Shown piece after piece: positions 1-7,098 of a DNA stretch of 13,981 nt. Made by a program: the position numbers and the translations under genes. This DNA is from Phycisphaeraceae bacterium (lineage in GTDB: Bacteria; Planctomycetota; Phycisphaerae; Phycisphaerales; Phycisphaeraceae): assembly GCA_016763955.1 (NCBI GenBank), contig JAESSU010000098.1, positions 1 through 13,981 on the forward strand. The letters are read 5' to 3'. How positions within the stretch are numbered: position 1 is the stretch's first letter; each line of letters opens with the position of its first letter. Below the pieces are notes generated by a model, which had not been told where the DNA came from, searched no databases, and saw only the letters and a program-made list of their open reading frames with translations.

Positions 1-672
1 ACACGAGACGTTTCAGGCGAAGGTGTCCAACAAGCTCTGCTCAAAATGCTCGAAGGCACCACCGCCAACGTTCCGCCACAAGGTGGACGCAAGCATCCCG
101 AACAACAGTACATTCAAATCGACACCACCAACATTCTCTTCATCTGTGCAGGAACCTTTGTGGGCTTAACCGAAGTGGTTGACCGACGCATGGGACAATC
201 TTCCATCGGCTTTGCCAGTGAACAAACCCATGATGACGAAAAGAATGATGACCAAGGTTATCTACTAAGTCAGGTCACACCTGAAGACCTCTCAGAGTAT
301 GGCATGATTCCCGAACTCATCGGCCGTCTGCCCATCATCACCTCGCTTAATCCACTAGATATTGAAACACTGATCATGATTCTCACCGAGCCTAAGAACG
401 CGCTCGTACGTCAATACCAGCACTTCTTCACCATGGAAAATGCTGAGCTTGAATTCACCACGGACGCTTTGGAACTCTTAGCCAACCGTGCCATCGGTCG
501 CAATACCGGTGCTCGTGCCTTGCGGTCGGTCATGGAAGAAATCATGCTCGACAGAATGTATGACCTGCCGGACTTGCAAAACAACAACACCAAATACATG
601 ATGACTGCCAAGGCAATCGAAGATCAGACCCCCTTAGAAGAACTCCGTGTCGCACAAAAAGAATCAGCATAA
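1..672 (+). CDS. clpX: ATP-dependent Clp protease ATP-binding subunit ClpX (3' part; 5' end outside window)
   Basis: ClpX is the AAA+ unfoldase that feeds substrates to the ClpP peptidase in the cytoplasm. The frame is open from base 1, so only the last 223 residues are present; ClpX is usually about 420-430 aa. The first visible residues, [15 protein letters not shown], are the conserved ClpX stretch after Walker B. Then come the PPQGGRKHP segment, the strand ILFICAGTF (sensor 1 region), an IGF tripeptide (SSIGFASE) in the expected place of the ClpP-docking loop, [12 protein letters not shown], and the sensor-2 helix with [12 protein letters not shown]. Keeping the IGF loop argues for a working ClpP partner. 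The zinc-binding N-terminal domain and Walker A lie upstream of the window. The next gene starts about 105 bp downstream, and no clear terminator is visible in that gap. Confidence 0.97.
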   Translation, partial: TRDVSGEGVQQALLKMLEGTTANVPPQGGRKHPEQQYIQIDTTNILFICAGTFVGLTEVVDRRMGQSSIGFASEQTHDDEKNDDQGYLLSQVTPEDLSEYGMIPELIGRLPIITSLNPLDIETLIMILTEPKNALVRQYQHFFTMENAELEFTTDALELLANRAIGRNTGARALRSVMEEIMLDRMYDLPDLQNNNTKYMMTAKAIEDQTPLEELRVAQKESA

Positions 673-777
673 GACTCGAGTAAAACAAGTCGCCAATGGC
701 TGCAACATCAACCCGCCTTAAGAGGTATATGTTCATAGCCCTGACAATAAGACAGTGGCAACTGAGGGATCAGCTCC

Positions 778-2949
778 ATGATGTGGTTATTTAATGTTAG
801 TCCGTCAACTCGCCGCATCCGTCTTATCCCACTGATTCCCTTGCTGTTGATTCTTTTGCTCACCACGGTGAGCCTTGCTCAGCCTCAAAACACACTTCTT
901 AATGCTGCATACCGCGGAGACTTTGATCAAATCCGCAAGGCGTTGGAACTTGACCCCGCCGTCGAGCTTGATCCCCAACTCATCAATGTGCTTGCGGATC
1001 TTAAAACATTTGAGCAGCATCAAAAGTCCTTCATCGCAAAACGTAAAATCACAACCCAAGACGCATTGAATAAAATGAATGCTTCACTGGCTATCGGCCG
1101 AGTTGAAGACGCGCTGATCCACGCAATCGAAGCACAAAGCCAAGCTGACAATCCCAAAGATTTTCTCCAAACCCCACAGGTTTTACAGCTTATCACCGAT
1201 GCTGAAACCCAAGCAGGCAAAACGGAACTCCAAGGCAACTGGCTCAACGCCCTAAGTCTTTACCGCAAACTGGAAATGCTTTTTGAGCCCACCCCCCGCT
1301 ATCAAACACATATTGATCGCATCAACCAACGCGTGCGTGTGATCTCAACTTATGCGCCTCATAAAATTACCCAACTCTACAAACTGCGAGCCCAAACGAC
1401 AGGCAACACAGAACCGCCACCCGTTGCATTAGAAGATGAGACATGGGAAAAACGTCTCACCGATGTAACACTACCGATTCTCACTTCGGCATTACACAAT
1501 GCAGCAATGCAACACTATTCAGGCATTGGCTACCGAGAGCTAATGATCGCAGCTGTGGACAGTCTCAAGGCAACACTGCTCACCCCAGGACTCGAAGAAT
1601 CTTTCCCATCACTGGCAAATCAAAATACAAAAAACAGCTATATTGATTATCTAAACATCGTCAGTAACAACCTGCGTCAACGCCGAGATCGCATGACCAA
1701 CACAGATGTTGCCACGACGTTGCAACGACTTTTTAATCAAAATGCAAAGACACTAGACCTCCCCAAAAAAGTACTCATTTATGAACTCACCCAAGGAGCC
1801 ATGAGTGAACTTGATCCGTTCTCAGCAGTGATATGGCCCTACGAAGTCGACCAGTTTAACCGCTCAACAAGTGGCATGTTCTATGGCGTAGGCGTTCAAA
1901 TCGCATTAACAAATCACCAACTAACCGTCGTCACCCCACTGCCCGATTCGCCCGCCCATGAGGCAGGTATCAAGCCCGGCGACATCATCATGCAAGTCGA
2001 TGGCAAGCCCACCACCCACTGGACACTGGACTGGGCTGTCAAAGAAATCACCGGCCCAGTGGGAACCCATATCGTCATGGGCATCCAACGCAAAGATGAA
2101 AAAGACCTCATCAAGTTCAATCTCAAACGCTCGAAAATCCAAATCCATTCCATTCGAGGCTGGGAACGCGCATCCAACTCAGCCACCGGCTGGGATTATT
2201 ACATCGACCCTGCAAACAAAGTCGGCTACATCCGAGTCTCACAATTTATCCCACGCACCCCCTCGGACTTTGATGCAGCAATCAACCAAATGGAAAGTGA
2301 ACATGGCATTAATGCCTTGATCCTTGACCTGCGATTCAACCCCGGCGGACTGATGCGCCGCAGCGTCGAACTAGCCAACCGCTTTATCAGCAATGGCACC
2401 ATTCTCTCTACCGTCGACTCAAAAGACCGCACCACCAGCTTGTTCCCAGCCAAAGCACATCTGGCTCACTACCCACGCATTCCCCTTGTCGTCCTAATCA
2501 ATCAAGGCTCAGCAAGCGCAGCTGAAATCGTCAGCGGCGCTTTGCAAGATCACCAATCAGGCATACTCGTCGGCTCACGAAGTTTTGGCAAAGGCTCCGT
2601 TCAAGATGTCTATCCCATGTTCTCAAATCGGGCAAAAATGAAGATCACCACCTTGCATTACAAGTTGCCATTAGGTCGGATCATTCATCGTGAACCTGGA
2701 GCAACCCAATGGGGAGTGGACCCGGACGTGCCCATTAAGATGACAGATCAGGAAGTCGCCGATGCCATTGAGTACCGCCGTGAGGTGGACGTCTTGCGGG
2801 ACAATCACGATGGCCCTAAAGCTCAAAAGCTCGTCAGTGAAGGTCTTGATTTACAACTTGAAGCTGCCCTACTGCTCGCCAAAGTCCAAATGCTCGTGCA
2901 GGGGAAAAACAATCTCGCCCAACGCCGCAATCCATTCAACACGCCATGA
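778..2949 (+). CDS. Secreted S41-family C-terminal processing peptidase with PDZ domain
   Basis: Predicted periplasmic serine protease of the CtpA/Prc (S41A) family, 723 aa. The N-terminus is a signal peptide: charged residues near 11-15, a hydrophobic core about 17-33, and a likely cleavage after SLA at 34. Residues about 35-340 form a long helical region that I cannot assign. A PDZ domain follows at about 357-450 (SPAHEAGIKPGDIIMQVDG). The peptidase core runs from about 480 to 650, with LILDLRFNPGG at 514-524. The Ser-Lys dyad is S580 (within NQGSASAAE) and K605 (within SFGKGSVQ), 25 residues apart as expected for the family. ATG codons occur at 778 and 781; a GAGGGA stretch about 10 bases upstream could serve as the ribosome site. 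Likely roles are trimming C-termini or degrading tagged envelope proteins; the true substrate is unknown. It is convergent with the UROD-fold gene, with 23 bp between them. Confidence 0.9.
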   Translation: MMWLFNVSPSTRRIRLIPLIPLLLILLLTTVSLAQPQNTLLNAAYRGDFDQIRKALELDPAVELDPQLINVLADLKTFEQHQKSFIAKRKITTQDALNKMNASLAIGRVEDALIHAIEAQSQADNPKDFLQTPQVLQLITDAETQAGKTELQGNWLNALSLYRKLEMLFEPTPRYQTHIDRINQRVRVISTYAPHKITQLYKLRAQTTGNTEPPPVALEDETWEKRLTDVTLPILTSALHNAAMQHYSGIGYRELMIAAVDSLKATLLTPGLEESFPSLANQNTKNSYIDYLNIVSNNLRQRRDRMTNTDVATTLQRLFNQNAKTLDLPKKVLIYELTQGAMSELDPFSAVIWPYEVDQFNRSTSGMFYGVGVQIALTNHQLTVVTPLPDSPAHEAGIKPGDIIMQVDGKPTTHWTLDWAVKEITGPVGTHIVMGIQRKDEKDLIKFNLKRSKIQIHSIRGWERASNSATGWDYYIDPANKVGYIRVSQFIPRTPSDFDAAINQMESEHGINALILDLRFNPGGLMRRSVELANRFISNGTILSTVDSKDRTTSLFPAKAHLAHYPRIPLVVLINQGSASAAEIVSGALQDHQSGILVGSRSFGKGSVQDVYPMFSNRAKMKITTLHYKLPLGRIIHREPGATQWGVDPDVPIKMTDQEVADAIEYRREVDVLRDNHDGPKAQKLVSEGLDLQLEAALLLAKVQMLVQGKNNLAQRRNPFNTP

Positions 2950-2972
2950 AATCACAGGCAGTCAGTTTCGGA

Positions 2973-4079
2973 TCATTGATTCATTATGATTTGATCCAAA
3001 TACTGTTGCGCTAAATTCATATCTTGAGTTTGCCAGTAAAAAGTATTCATGCCTTTTCTGCGTTGCGTTTTTGACATGATCTCCAACAGTTCAGATGGCG
3101 CACCGACGACCTGTGCTCGTTCACCTGATGCTAGAATTTTTTCATACACATCAGGCCACTGTCCTGCGGGTTTCTGCCCGGCACCTGGAACCCATTGAAT
3201 CCCATTAAGCATCGGAATCGAAAGCAACGAATCAAGGTGAGGCAATTGCCCGACACCATCCATATGATAAAACGTCCGGCCTAGTTTTTGGGATGTCCGA
3301 ACCAACGTCGGCTTCACAAATTGATCAAACATCTGCGGACTTATCATGTAACTAAAATCGCATTGCATCATGTAATAAGGCACATCACTGTAGATTCCAG
3401 CCCATCCGCAATACCCCGGATTACTAGGCTTCATAGACTCATCAAACAAGTCATAACAGGCAAACCAGGCTGTTTCGATCTCGTCAATCACACGCAAAAC
3501 TTCTTGTGGATGATGATACAAATCAAACGCCAACTCTTGGGGTGGGCGAAAAGATGAAAGCACATCCATCACGCCTCCCATGTCCGGCATGCCCACTAAA
3601 ACCCGCCCCTCCCATCGCTCGTGAACCAGCCGCCCGATCTCCAACAGTCGCTTAAGCCAAATATTTTCTCGATCAAATTCAATATGCAGTTCCGTGATGG
3701 GCTTGACCTCGTCCACCTTAAACCAAATATCATCAGAGGACTCAGGATGCAGCGTTGCCCCTGTCATAGCTGCTAGCACACCCGCACCCGAGCAGCTCAT
3801 GTTCACCGAAGGAAATGAATCACCGAGATACGTTTGACGATCAAATTCCCAAGCCAACTGCTCGACTATCTGCTGAGGCGAAATATTGAGATTCGCAAAT
3901 AACCCGCGTCCAAAATGCTGATACATCGGCATCGGTCTATCACTGTCCTGAATCACAGTCATAGGTAGCAGTGGACGATCCAATTCGCCAGCCCACCATG
4001 CGTTGGATGTCTCACGAATCTGTTGCCAATGATCCGTAGTCCAGTCTGCAAATTTGCAGTTGATCGTTGCAGTAGTCAT
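2973..4079 (-). CDS. UROD-fold protein (uroporphyrinogen decarboxylase/MtaA superfamily), non-canonical
   Basis: This 368-aa protein resembles the UROD/MtaA superfamily and probably folds as a TIM barrel. Recognisable parts are the N-terminal WTTDHWQQIRETSNAWW region, a glycine-rich segment near 160-170, and YHMDGVGQLPHLDSLL at 271-286 followed by IQWVPGAGQ at 294-302. In corrinoid/CoM methyltransferases of this fold the barrel end carries His-X-Cys-Gly, a zinc site. Here the equivalent is H272-M-D274-G, so the zinc-binding cysteine is missing and methylcobamide:CoM or THF transfer by the known mechanism is unlikely. It also lacks the usual context and motifs of HemE. I recall similar 'HLDG' UROD-like proteins in planctomycete-type genomes, but the function is not known to me. 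It starts with ATG overlapping the upstream PhyH stop (ATGA), with an AGGA site 9 bases upstream, so the two are translationally coupled. Confidence 0.8.
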   Translation of the reverse strand: MTTATINCKFADWTTDHWQQIRETSNAWWAGELDRPLLPMTVIQDSDRPMPMYQHFGRGLFANLNISPQQIVEQLAWEFDRQTYLGDSFPSVNMSCSGAGVLAAMTGATLHPESSDDIWFKVDEVKPITELHIEFDRENIWLKRLLEIGRLVHERWEGRVLVGMPDMGGVMDVLSSFRPPQELAFDLYHHPQEVLRVIDEIETAWFACYDLFDESMKPSNPGYCGWAGIYSDVPYYMMQCDFSYMISPQMFDQFVKPTLVRTSQKLGRTFYHMDGVGQLPHLDSLLSIPMLNGIQWVPGAGQKPAGQWPDVYEKILASGERAQVVGAPSELLEIMSKTQRRKGMNTFYWQTQDMNLAQQYLDQIIMNQ

Positions 4080-5005
4080 TTAATTAATTCCTGTGGTGCG
4101 GGTGTGTTGGGTTGACGGTTTGGTGTTCGAGGGATCGCCTGATGAGGCCAGACGATTTGACGTTGTTGCGGTGACAGCCGTTTAAGTAAAGCAGCTGAAG
4201 GGCGATAACCATGTCGAAAGAAACCCCATGATGGGCCATAGCGATAAACTCCAATGCGTCGAAGTCCTTCGTTAACGCGACGGGCTGCGCCATGACAAAT
4301 CGCATCGGTAAACAGTAAAACATCACCCGCGTGCATGTGGACTTCAATCGCACCTTCAAAGCCATCGCCGGATGTGTTTTCCCCCTCCTTCATACGGTGC
4401 TGCTCCCAGTCGGGATGAATCAGGTTTGATTTATGTGATCCGGGAATCACCATGGTCGCCCCATCACCGGGCCCAATATCTTTAAAAGCCATCAAAGCAT
4501 TGATCTGGCCGCAATGAAACCGTCCGTTGTCGAATCCGAAATGAGTTCGCATGGTATGATCGGCCCCCCCTGAGTGCATGCCAATCGCTTTACCCGGCCC
4601 GCGCAAACTGACAAAGTTTTCATCGATGAACATCGGGCCATGGTGGGCATCGAAAGTATTTTCGATGCCGATGAGTGTGCGGATTTTTTCATACCATGCC
4701 CCGTGATCGATGAGTTGTTCAAAAGGTTCGCCTGCTTCATATATTTGTTGCAGGTTCATACCATCGTCACCGCCAAAGGTATGAGCTTGGACGCAGCCAT
4801 TCCAATCTCCATGTGCCAATGGCGGATCCATATCAAGGTACTGATCAAGCGTGTGATTGATTGCTAAGAGGTGTTCACTGGAGAGGGCATTCTTCAAAAC
4901 AAGATAGCCACGCAAGTCGAAAAAATAACGTTCTCGATCCGACAAAACAGAGGGTGATTGCAGAGGCAACGCTGATGTCTCAGAAGCTGATGCGGCAGTG
5001 TTCAT
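4076..5005 (-). CDS. Phytanoyl-CoA dioxygenase-like (PhyH) Fe(II)/2-oxoglutarate oxygenase family protein
   Basis: This 309-aa protein has the PhyH-like double-stranded beta-helix pattern: FFDLRGYLVLKNALS near 28-42, an iron-site region RGPGKAIGMHSGGADH at 135-150, DIGPGDGATMVIPGSHKSN at 176-194, and AGDVLLFTDAICHGAARR at 226-243. The distal metal His is probably H238, and the 2-oxoglutarate-binding Arg may be R249 or R250. The first motif reads H144-S-G146 rather than the normal His-X-Asp, so one iron ligand is absent or supplied elsewhere (D149 is close). It is the first gene of a two-gene operon with the UROD-fold gene. Its ATG at 5005 has a good AAAGGAA ribosome site. The 73-bp gap to a divergent AraC gene suggests regulation by that protein. 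The substrate is unknown; oxidation of a small organic compound is a guess from the family, and phytanate itself is unlikely. Confidence 0.85.
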   Translation of the reverse strand: MNTAASASETSALPLQSPSVLSDRERYFFDLRGYLVLKNALSSEHLLAINHTLDQYLDMDPPLAHGDWNGCVQAHTFGGDDGMNLQQIYEAGEPFEQLIDHGAWYEKIRTLIGIENTFDAHHGPMFIDENFVSLRGPGKAIGMHSGGADHTMRTHFGFDNGRFHCGQINALMAFKDIGPGDGATMVIPGSHKSNLIHPDWEQHRMKEGENTSGDGFEGAIEVHMHAGDVLLFTDAICHGAARRVNEGLRRIGVYRYGPSWGFFRHGYRPSAALLKRLSPQQRQIVWPHQAIPRTPNRQPNTPAPQELIK

Positions 5006-5078
5006 GGTGTTTCCTTTGACAGAGTTAATGAGGATGTTAATAGCATAGAGATGTTAAAAGAGAATAACGTCATGGATT
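5006..5078. promoter_or_regulatory. Divergent promoter region with direct-repeat candidate operator
   Basis: This gap separates the minus-strand PhyH/UROD operon from the plus-strand AraC gene. The octamer GATGTTAA occurs twice in the same orientation, at 5033-5040 and 5050-5057, 17 bp start to start. Direct repeats spaced near one or two helical turns are typical of AraC-family sites, so the divergently encoded regulator is the obvious candidate ligand. Neither direction shows a strong -35/-10 pair inside the gap, which would fit an activator-dependent promoter. The assignment as an operator is inference. Confidence 0.45.
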
Positions 5079-5960
5079 ATGACCAATAGTTCCGGTATAA
5101 TAACAATCATGAAACCGCGAAATACTGTTGTGCATCAAGACGCTTTAGGTTTCCGGGTTTGGGTGGGCAGCACTAAACAATCGATTGGGCCCCATCAGCA
5201 CAGTGATCTTGAACTGAATTTTTTATACTCAGGCACTGCGTTCTACATTCACAGTGGCCGTCGTGTCGCATTAAAGCCCGGACAGATTGCAATGTTCTGG
5301 GGCGCTATGCCTCACCAGTTAATTAAATCCGATTCACAAACCAAGATGGGGTGGATCACTTTGCCTTTGGATTGGTTATGGCGGTGTGATTGTCCAGCAG
5401 ACATGTTTACAAACTTGCTGAGTGGCAACATGATTCATGATCCACTGCCTGAGTCCCAAGATGGTGATAATTTTCAACGCTGGAATCAAATGTTACATCA
5501 ACCGGATTCACGTTGGAAACGAATTGTCACTCTGGAAGTCGAAGCTAGAATCAGACGACTGGCAATGGCGTTAGAACAACACACCTTGCCCCGGCCCACC
5601 CGTCATAAACAATCCACCCAAGTTGTCGATGCTGATCCTGTTGAAAAGATGGCTCATTATCTTTCTCGAAATTTTCGCAGTACCCTCACCGTTGAAGATG
5701 TGGCTAAGCATGTCCATCTGCATCCAAACTATGCAATGCGATTATTTAAACGGCATTTAGATATGACGATGATTGCCTACCTAACGCAACAGCGGATTGC
5801 TGAAGCTCGCCGTTTGCTGATTACCACGGATGAGCCGATTCTTGACATTGTGTTTGGCAGTGGTTTTAAATCGACGAGTCAGTTTTATCAAATGTTTGAA
5901 AAACTTGTCGGTGAATCCCCACGTGCCTATCGCAATCGCGTGATGCAGGCTGACCGATAG
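5079..5960 (+). CDS. AraC-family transcriptional regulator (cupin sensor + AraC HTH)
   Basis: Cytoplasmic DNA-binding regulator of 293 aa. The N-terminal half is a cupin-type ligand domain: HQHSDLELNFLYSG at 39-52 with H39, H41 and E45, then LKPGQIAMFWGAMPHQ at 65-80. The C-terminal AraC domain covers about 186-290, with two helix-turn-helix units: LTVEDVAKHVHLHPNYAMRLF, then ILDIVFGSGFKSTSQFYQMFEKLVGESPRAYR. It is divergent from the PhyH/UROD operon and probably controls it in response to its substrate. The start is uncertain: ATG 5079 has no visible ribosome site, and neither has ATG 5109 (MKPRNTVV...). A perfect TATAAT lies at 5096-5101, 7 bases before 5109. If it is a -10 box, the message would begin at or very near 5109 and be leaderless. 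The gene ends 12 bp from the convergent broken AraC gene. Confidence 0.9.
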   Translation: MTNSSGIITIMKPRNTVVHQDALGFRVWVGSTKQSIGPHQHSDLELNFLYSGTAFYIHSGRRVALKPGQIAMFWGAMPHQLIKSDSQTKMGWITLPLDWLWRCDCPADMFTNLLSGNMIHDPLPESQDGDNFQRWNQMLHQPDSRWKRIVTLEVEARIRRLAMALEQHTLPRPTRHKQSTQVVDADPVEKMAHYLSRNFRSTLTVEDVAKHVHLHPNYAMRLFKRHLDMTMIAYLTQQRIAEARRLLITTDEPILDIVFGSGFKSTSQFYQMFEKLVGESPRAYRNRVMQADR

Positions 5961-5972
5961 CCCGCAGGATCA

Positions 5973-6799
5973 TCAATCATCTTGGGTCAACTTGTCACTG
6001 CGATAACTTCCGGGGGGCATGCCAACATATTTTTTAAAGACTGTTGCAAAGTACTGACTGATCGAAAAGCCCAGGTCAAAACTGATCCGCGTGATCGTCT
6101 GATTCGTATGTTGCAGCAAGTGCTGATCGCGACGAATTCGCAAATGCGTTCGGTAATCTGCGGGAGTCATACCCACTTCTGTAAGGAATCGTTCATGAAC
6201 ACGACTCACACCTAAGCCTGCAGTCTGTGCCATAACTTCGACCGTGGTTTGCTCGGTCATATGTTTGGCGATCCATTGCATGATCCGTCGAATGGTATCT
6301 GTTCGCCTACTAGAATCAGAGCAGTTTAAAGCAGCGTCATGATTCCTTAGAAGCTGCACCAGCAGACCGTGAAAGGCTGCTCTAGCTGCCACCTGTCCCA
6401 TGATTGGCTGTCCGTGTAATTCTGCATGTAACTGTTTGAATCGTTGTGCAAGCTGGGAAGAAGATTGGAAAGTGCGGTGTTGCAATTTTTCCAAACCACC
6501 TATCAACTGGCGTGTCTGGGCAATCGTCAAACCAGGAAGTGCCCGTTTCTTAGGATTAGGAAGAATAAGCCAGTACAACGCACAAGGATGCATCACTTCG
6601 TCTACCCCCCATGAGGCTCGTCAGGTTGCGTGATATAAACCGCACCACGACAAAGTTGGTATGTCTCGTGTTCGACCCACCATTGCACACTCCCGCCGAC
6701 AATAAAACAAATTTCAAAAGCCCCCCTATGAGCATGGGGTTTGAGTCCCAAGTCAATGGCGGCCCCGAAATAGCGACCATCATGGGGGATTCGCCACAA
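5973..6799 (-). pseudogene. AraC-family regulator, frameshifted and probably 5'-truncated
   Basis: Two minus-strand frames together encode one AraC regulator. The upstream frame (6799 down to the stop at 6604-6602) gives a cupin sensor domain with KPHAHRGAFEICFIVGG and RGAVYITQPDEPHGG. The protein sense continues in another frame as VDEVMHPCALYWLILPNP. It then runs through a full AraC domain (TTVEVMAQTAGLGVSRVHERF, then ITRISFDLGFSISQYFATVFKKYVGMPPGSYR) to the stop at 5973. The break is at six Gs on the coding strand (6605-6610): seven or four Gs would restore one frame. The sensor frame is open back to a stop at 6901-6899 but contains no ATG or GTG, only TTG at 6799 without a ribosome site, so the true start seems lost. 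A downstream ATG at 6596 could express a DNA-binding fragment. A sequencing error in the G run would remove the frameshift but would not supply a start. Confidence 0.75.
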
Positions 6800-6958
6800 C
6801 TGGTGTATGAACGTGCTAAAGCGATTTTGCTCAGTGGCGTAAAACGTGGCGGACGATTTGTCATCAGAGAAGGCAACAACCTTCCACCTAACGCTCCACT
6901 AGAAAACCTTGCTGCGATGTACCAGGCGGCACTGGATTATGGGAAGTATGACGCGTGA
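6780..6958 (+). pseudogene. 3' remnant of a UROD-family gene
   Basis: The plus-strand frame ending at the TGA at 6956-6958 encodes about 59 residues that read like the C-terminus of a UROD-family protein: DSPQLVYERAKAILLSGVK, then GGRFVIREGNNLPP, then NAPLENLAAMYQAALDYGKY. This matches the usual family ending (GGxF...GNN/GH..P..TP.EN..AM..A...YGRY). Upstream of about 6780 the same frame stays open, but the opposite strand there encodes the cupin domain of the broken AraC gene, so the bulk of the UROD gene is missing. The remnant is a different subfamily from the intact UROD-fold protein at 2973-4079, whose C-terminus is unlike it. The head-to-head position relative to a 5'-truncated AraC gene suggests a deletion that took both 5' ends. 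Confidence 0.6.
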
Positions 6959-7015
6959 ATCATATCTGCCGACTACGGCGGAATCGGGCTGGGCTGATGC
7001 CCACAACCTGTGTGA

Positions 7016-7055
7016 ATTGCCGGGTGAAATAATAACTCTTATTTCACCCGGCAAT
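7016..7055. terminator. Strong hairpin, probable bidirectional terminator
   Basis: A perfect 17-bp inverted repeat (7016-7032 and 7039-7055) encloses a 6-base loop. The stem core is GCCGGGTGAAATAA paired with its complement. It sits between the plus-strand UROD remnant and the 3' end of mtaB on the minus strand, that is, between convergent units. Neither flank has a long T run (the plus side continues with ctgctt), so termination may be partly factor-dependent, or the stem may act as a 3' stabiliser. Confidence 0.6.
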
Positions 7056-7098
7056 CTGCTTGATGATTCCAGGACCGCTGCCCCTCTATAAAATATCT

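Noticed and set aside
2973..4079. HemE (haem biosynthesis) or MtaA assignment
   Set aside because: The HMDG motif lacks the MtaA zinc cysteine, and haem-pathway motifs and neighbours are absent; only the fold-level family is supported.
4076..5005. True phytanoyl-CoA hydroxylase function
   Set aside because: The family name is inherited; no fatty-acid context, and the HxD motif is altered.
5961..5972. Terminator between the convergent AraC genes
   Set aside because: The 12-bp gap has no stem-loop; the same holds for 13060-13074.
6611..6958. Complete 115-aa plus-strand protein
   Set aside because: Only the last ~59 residues look like a UROD C-terminus; the first part is antisense to the clear cupin domain of the broken AraC gene.
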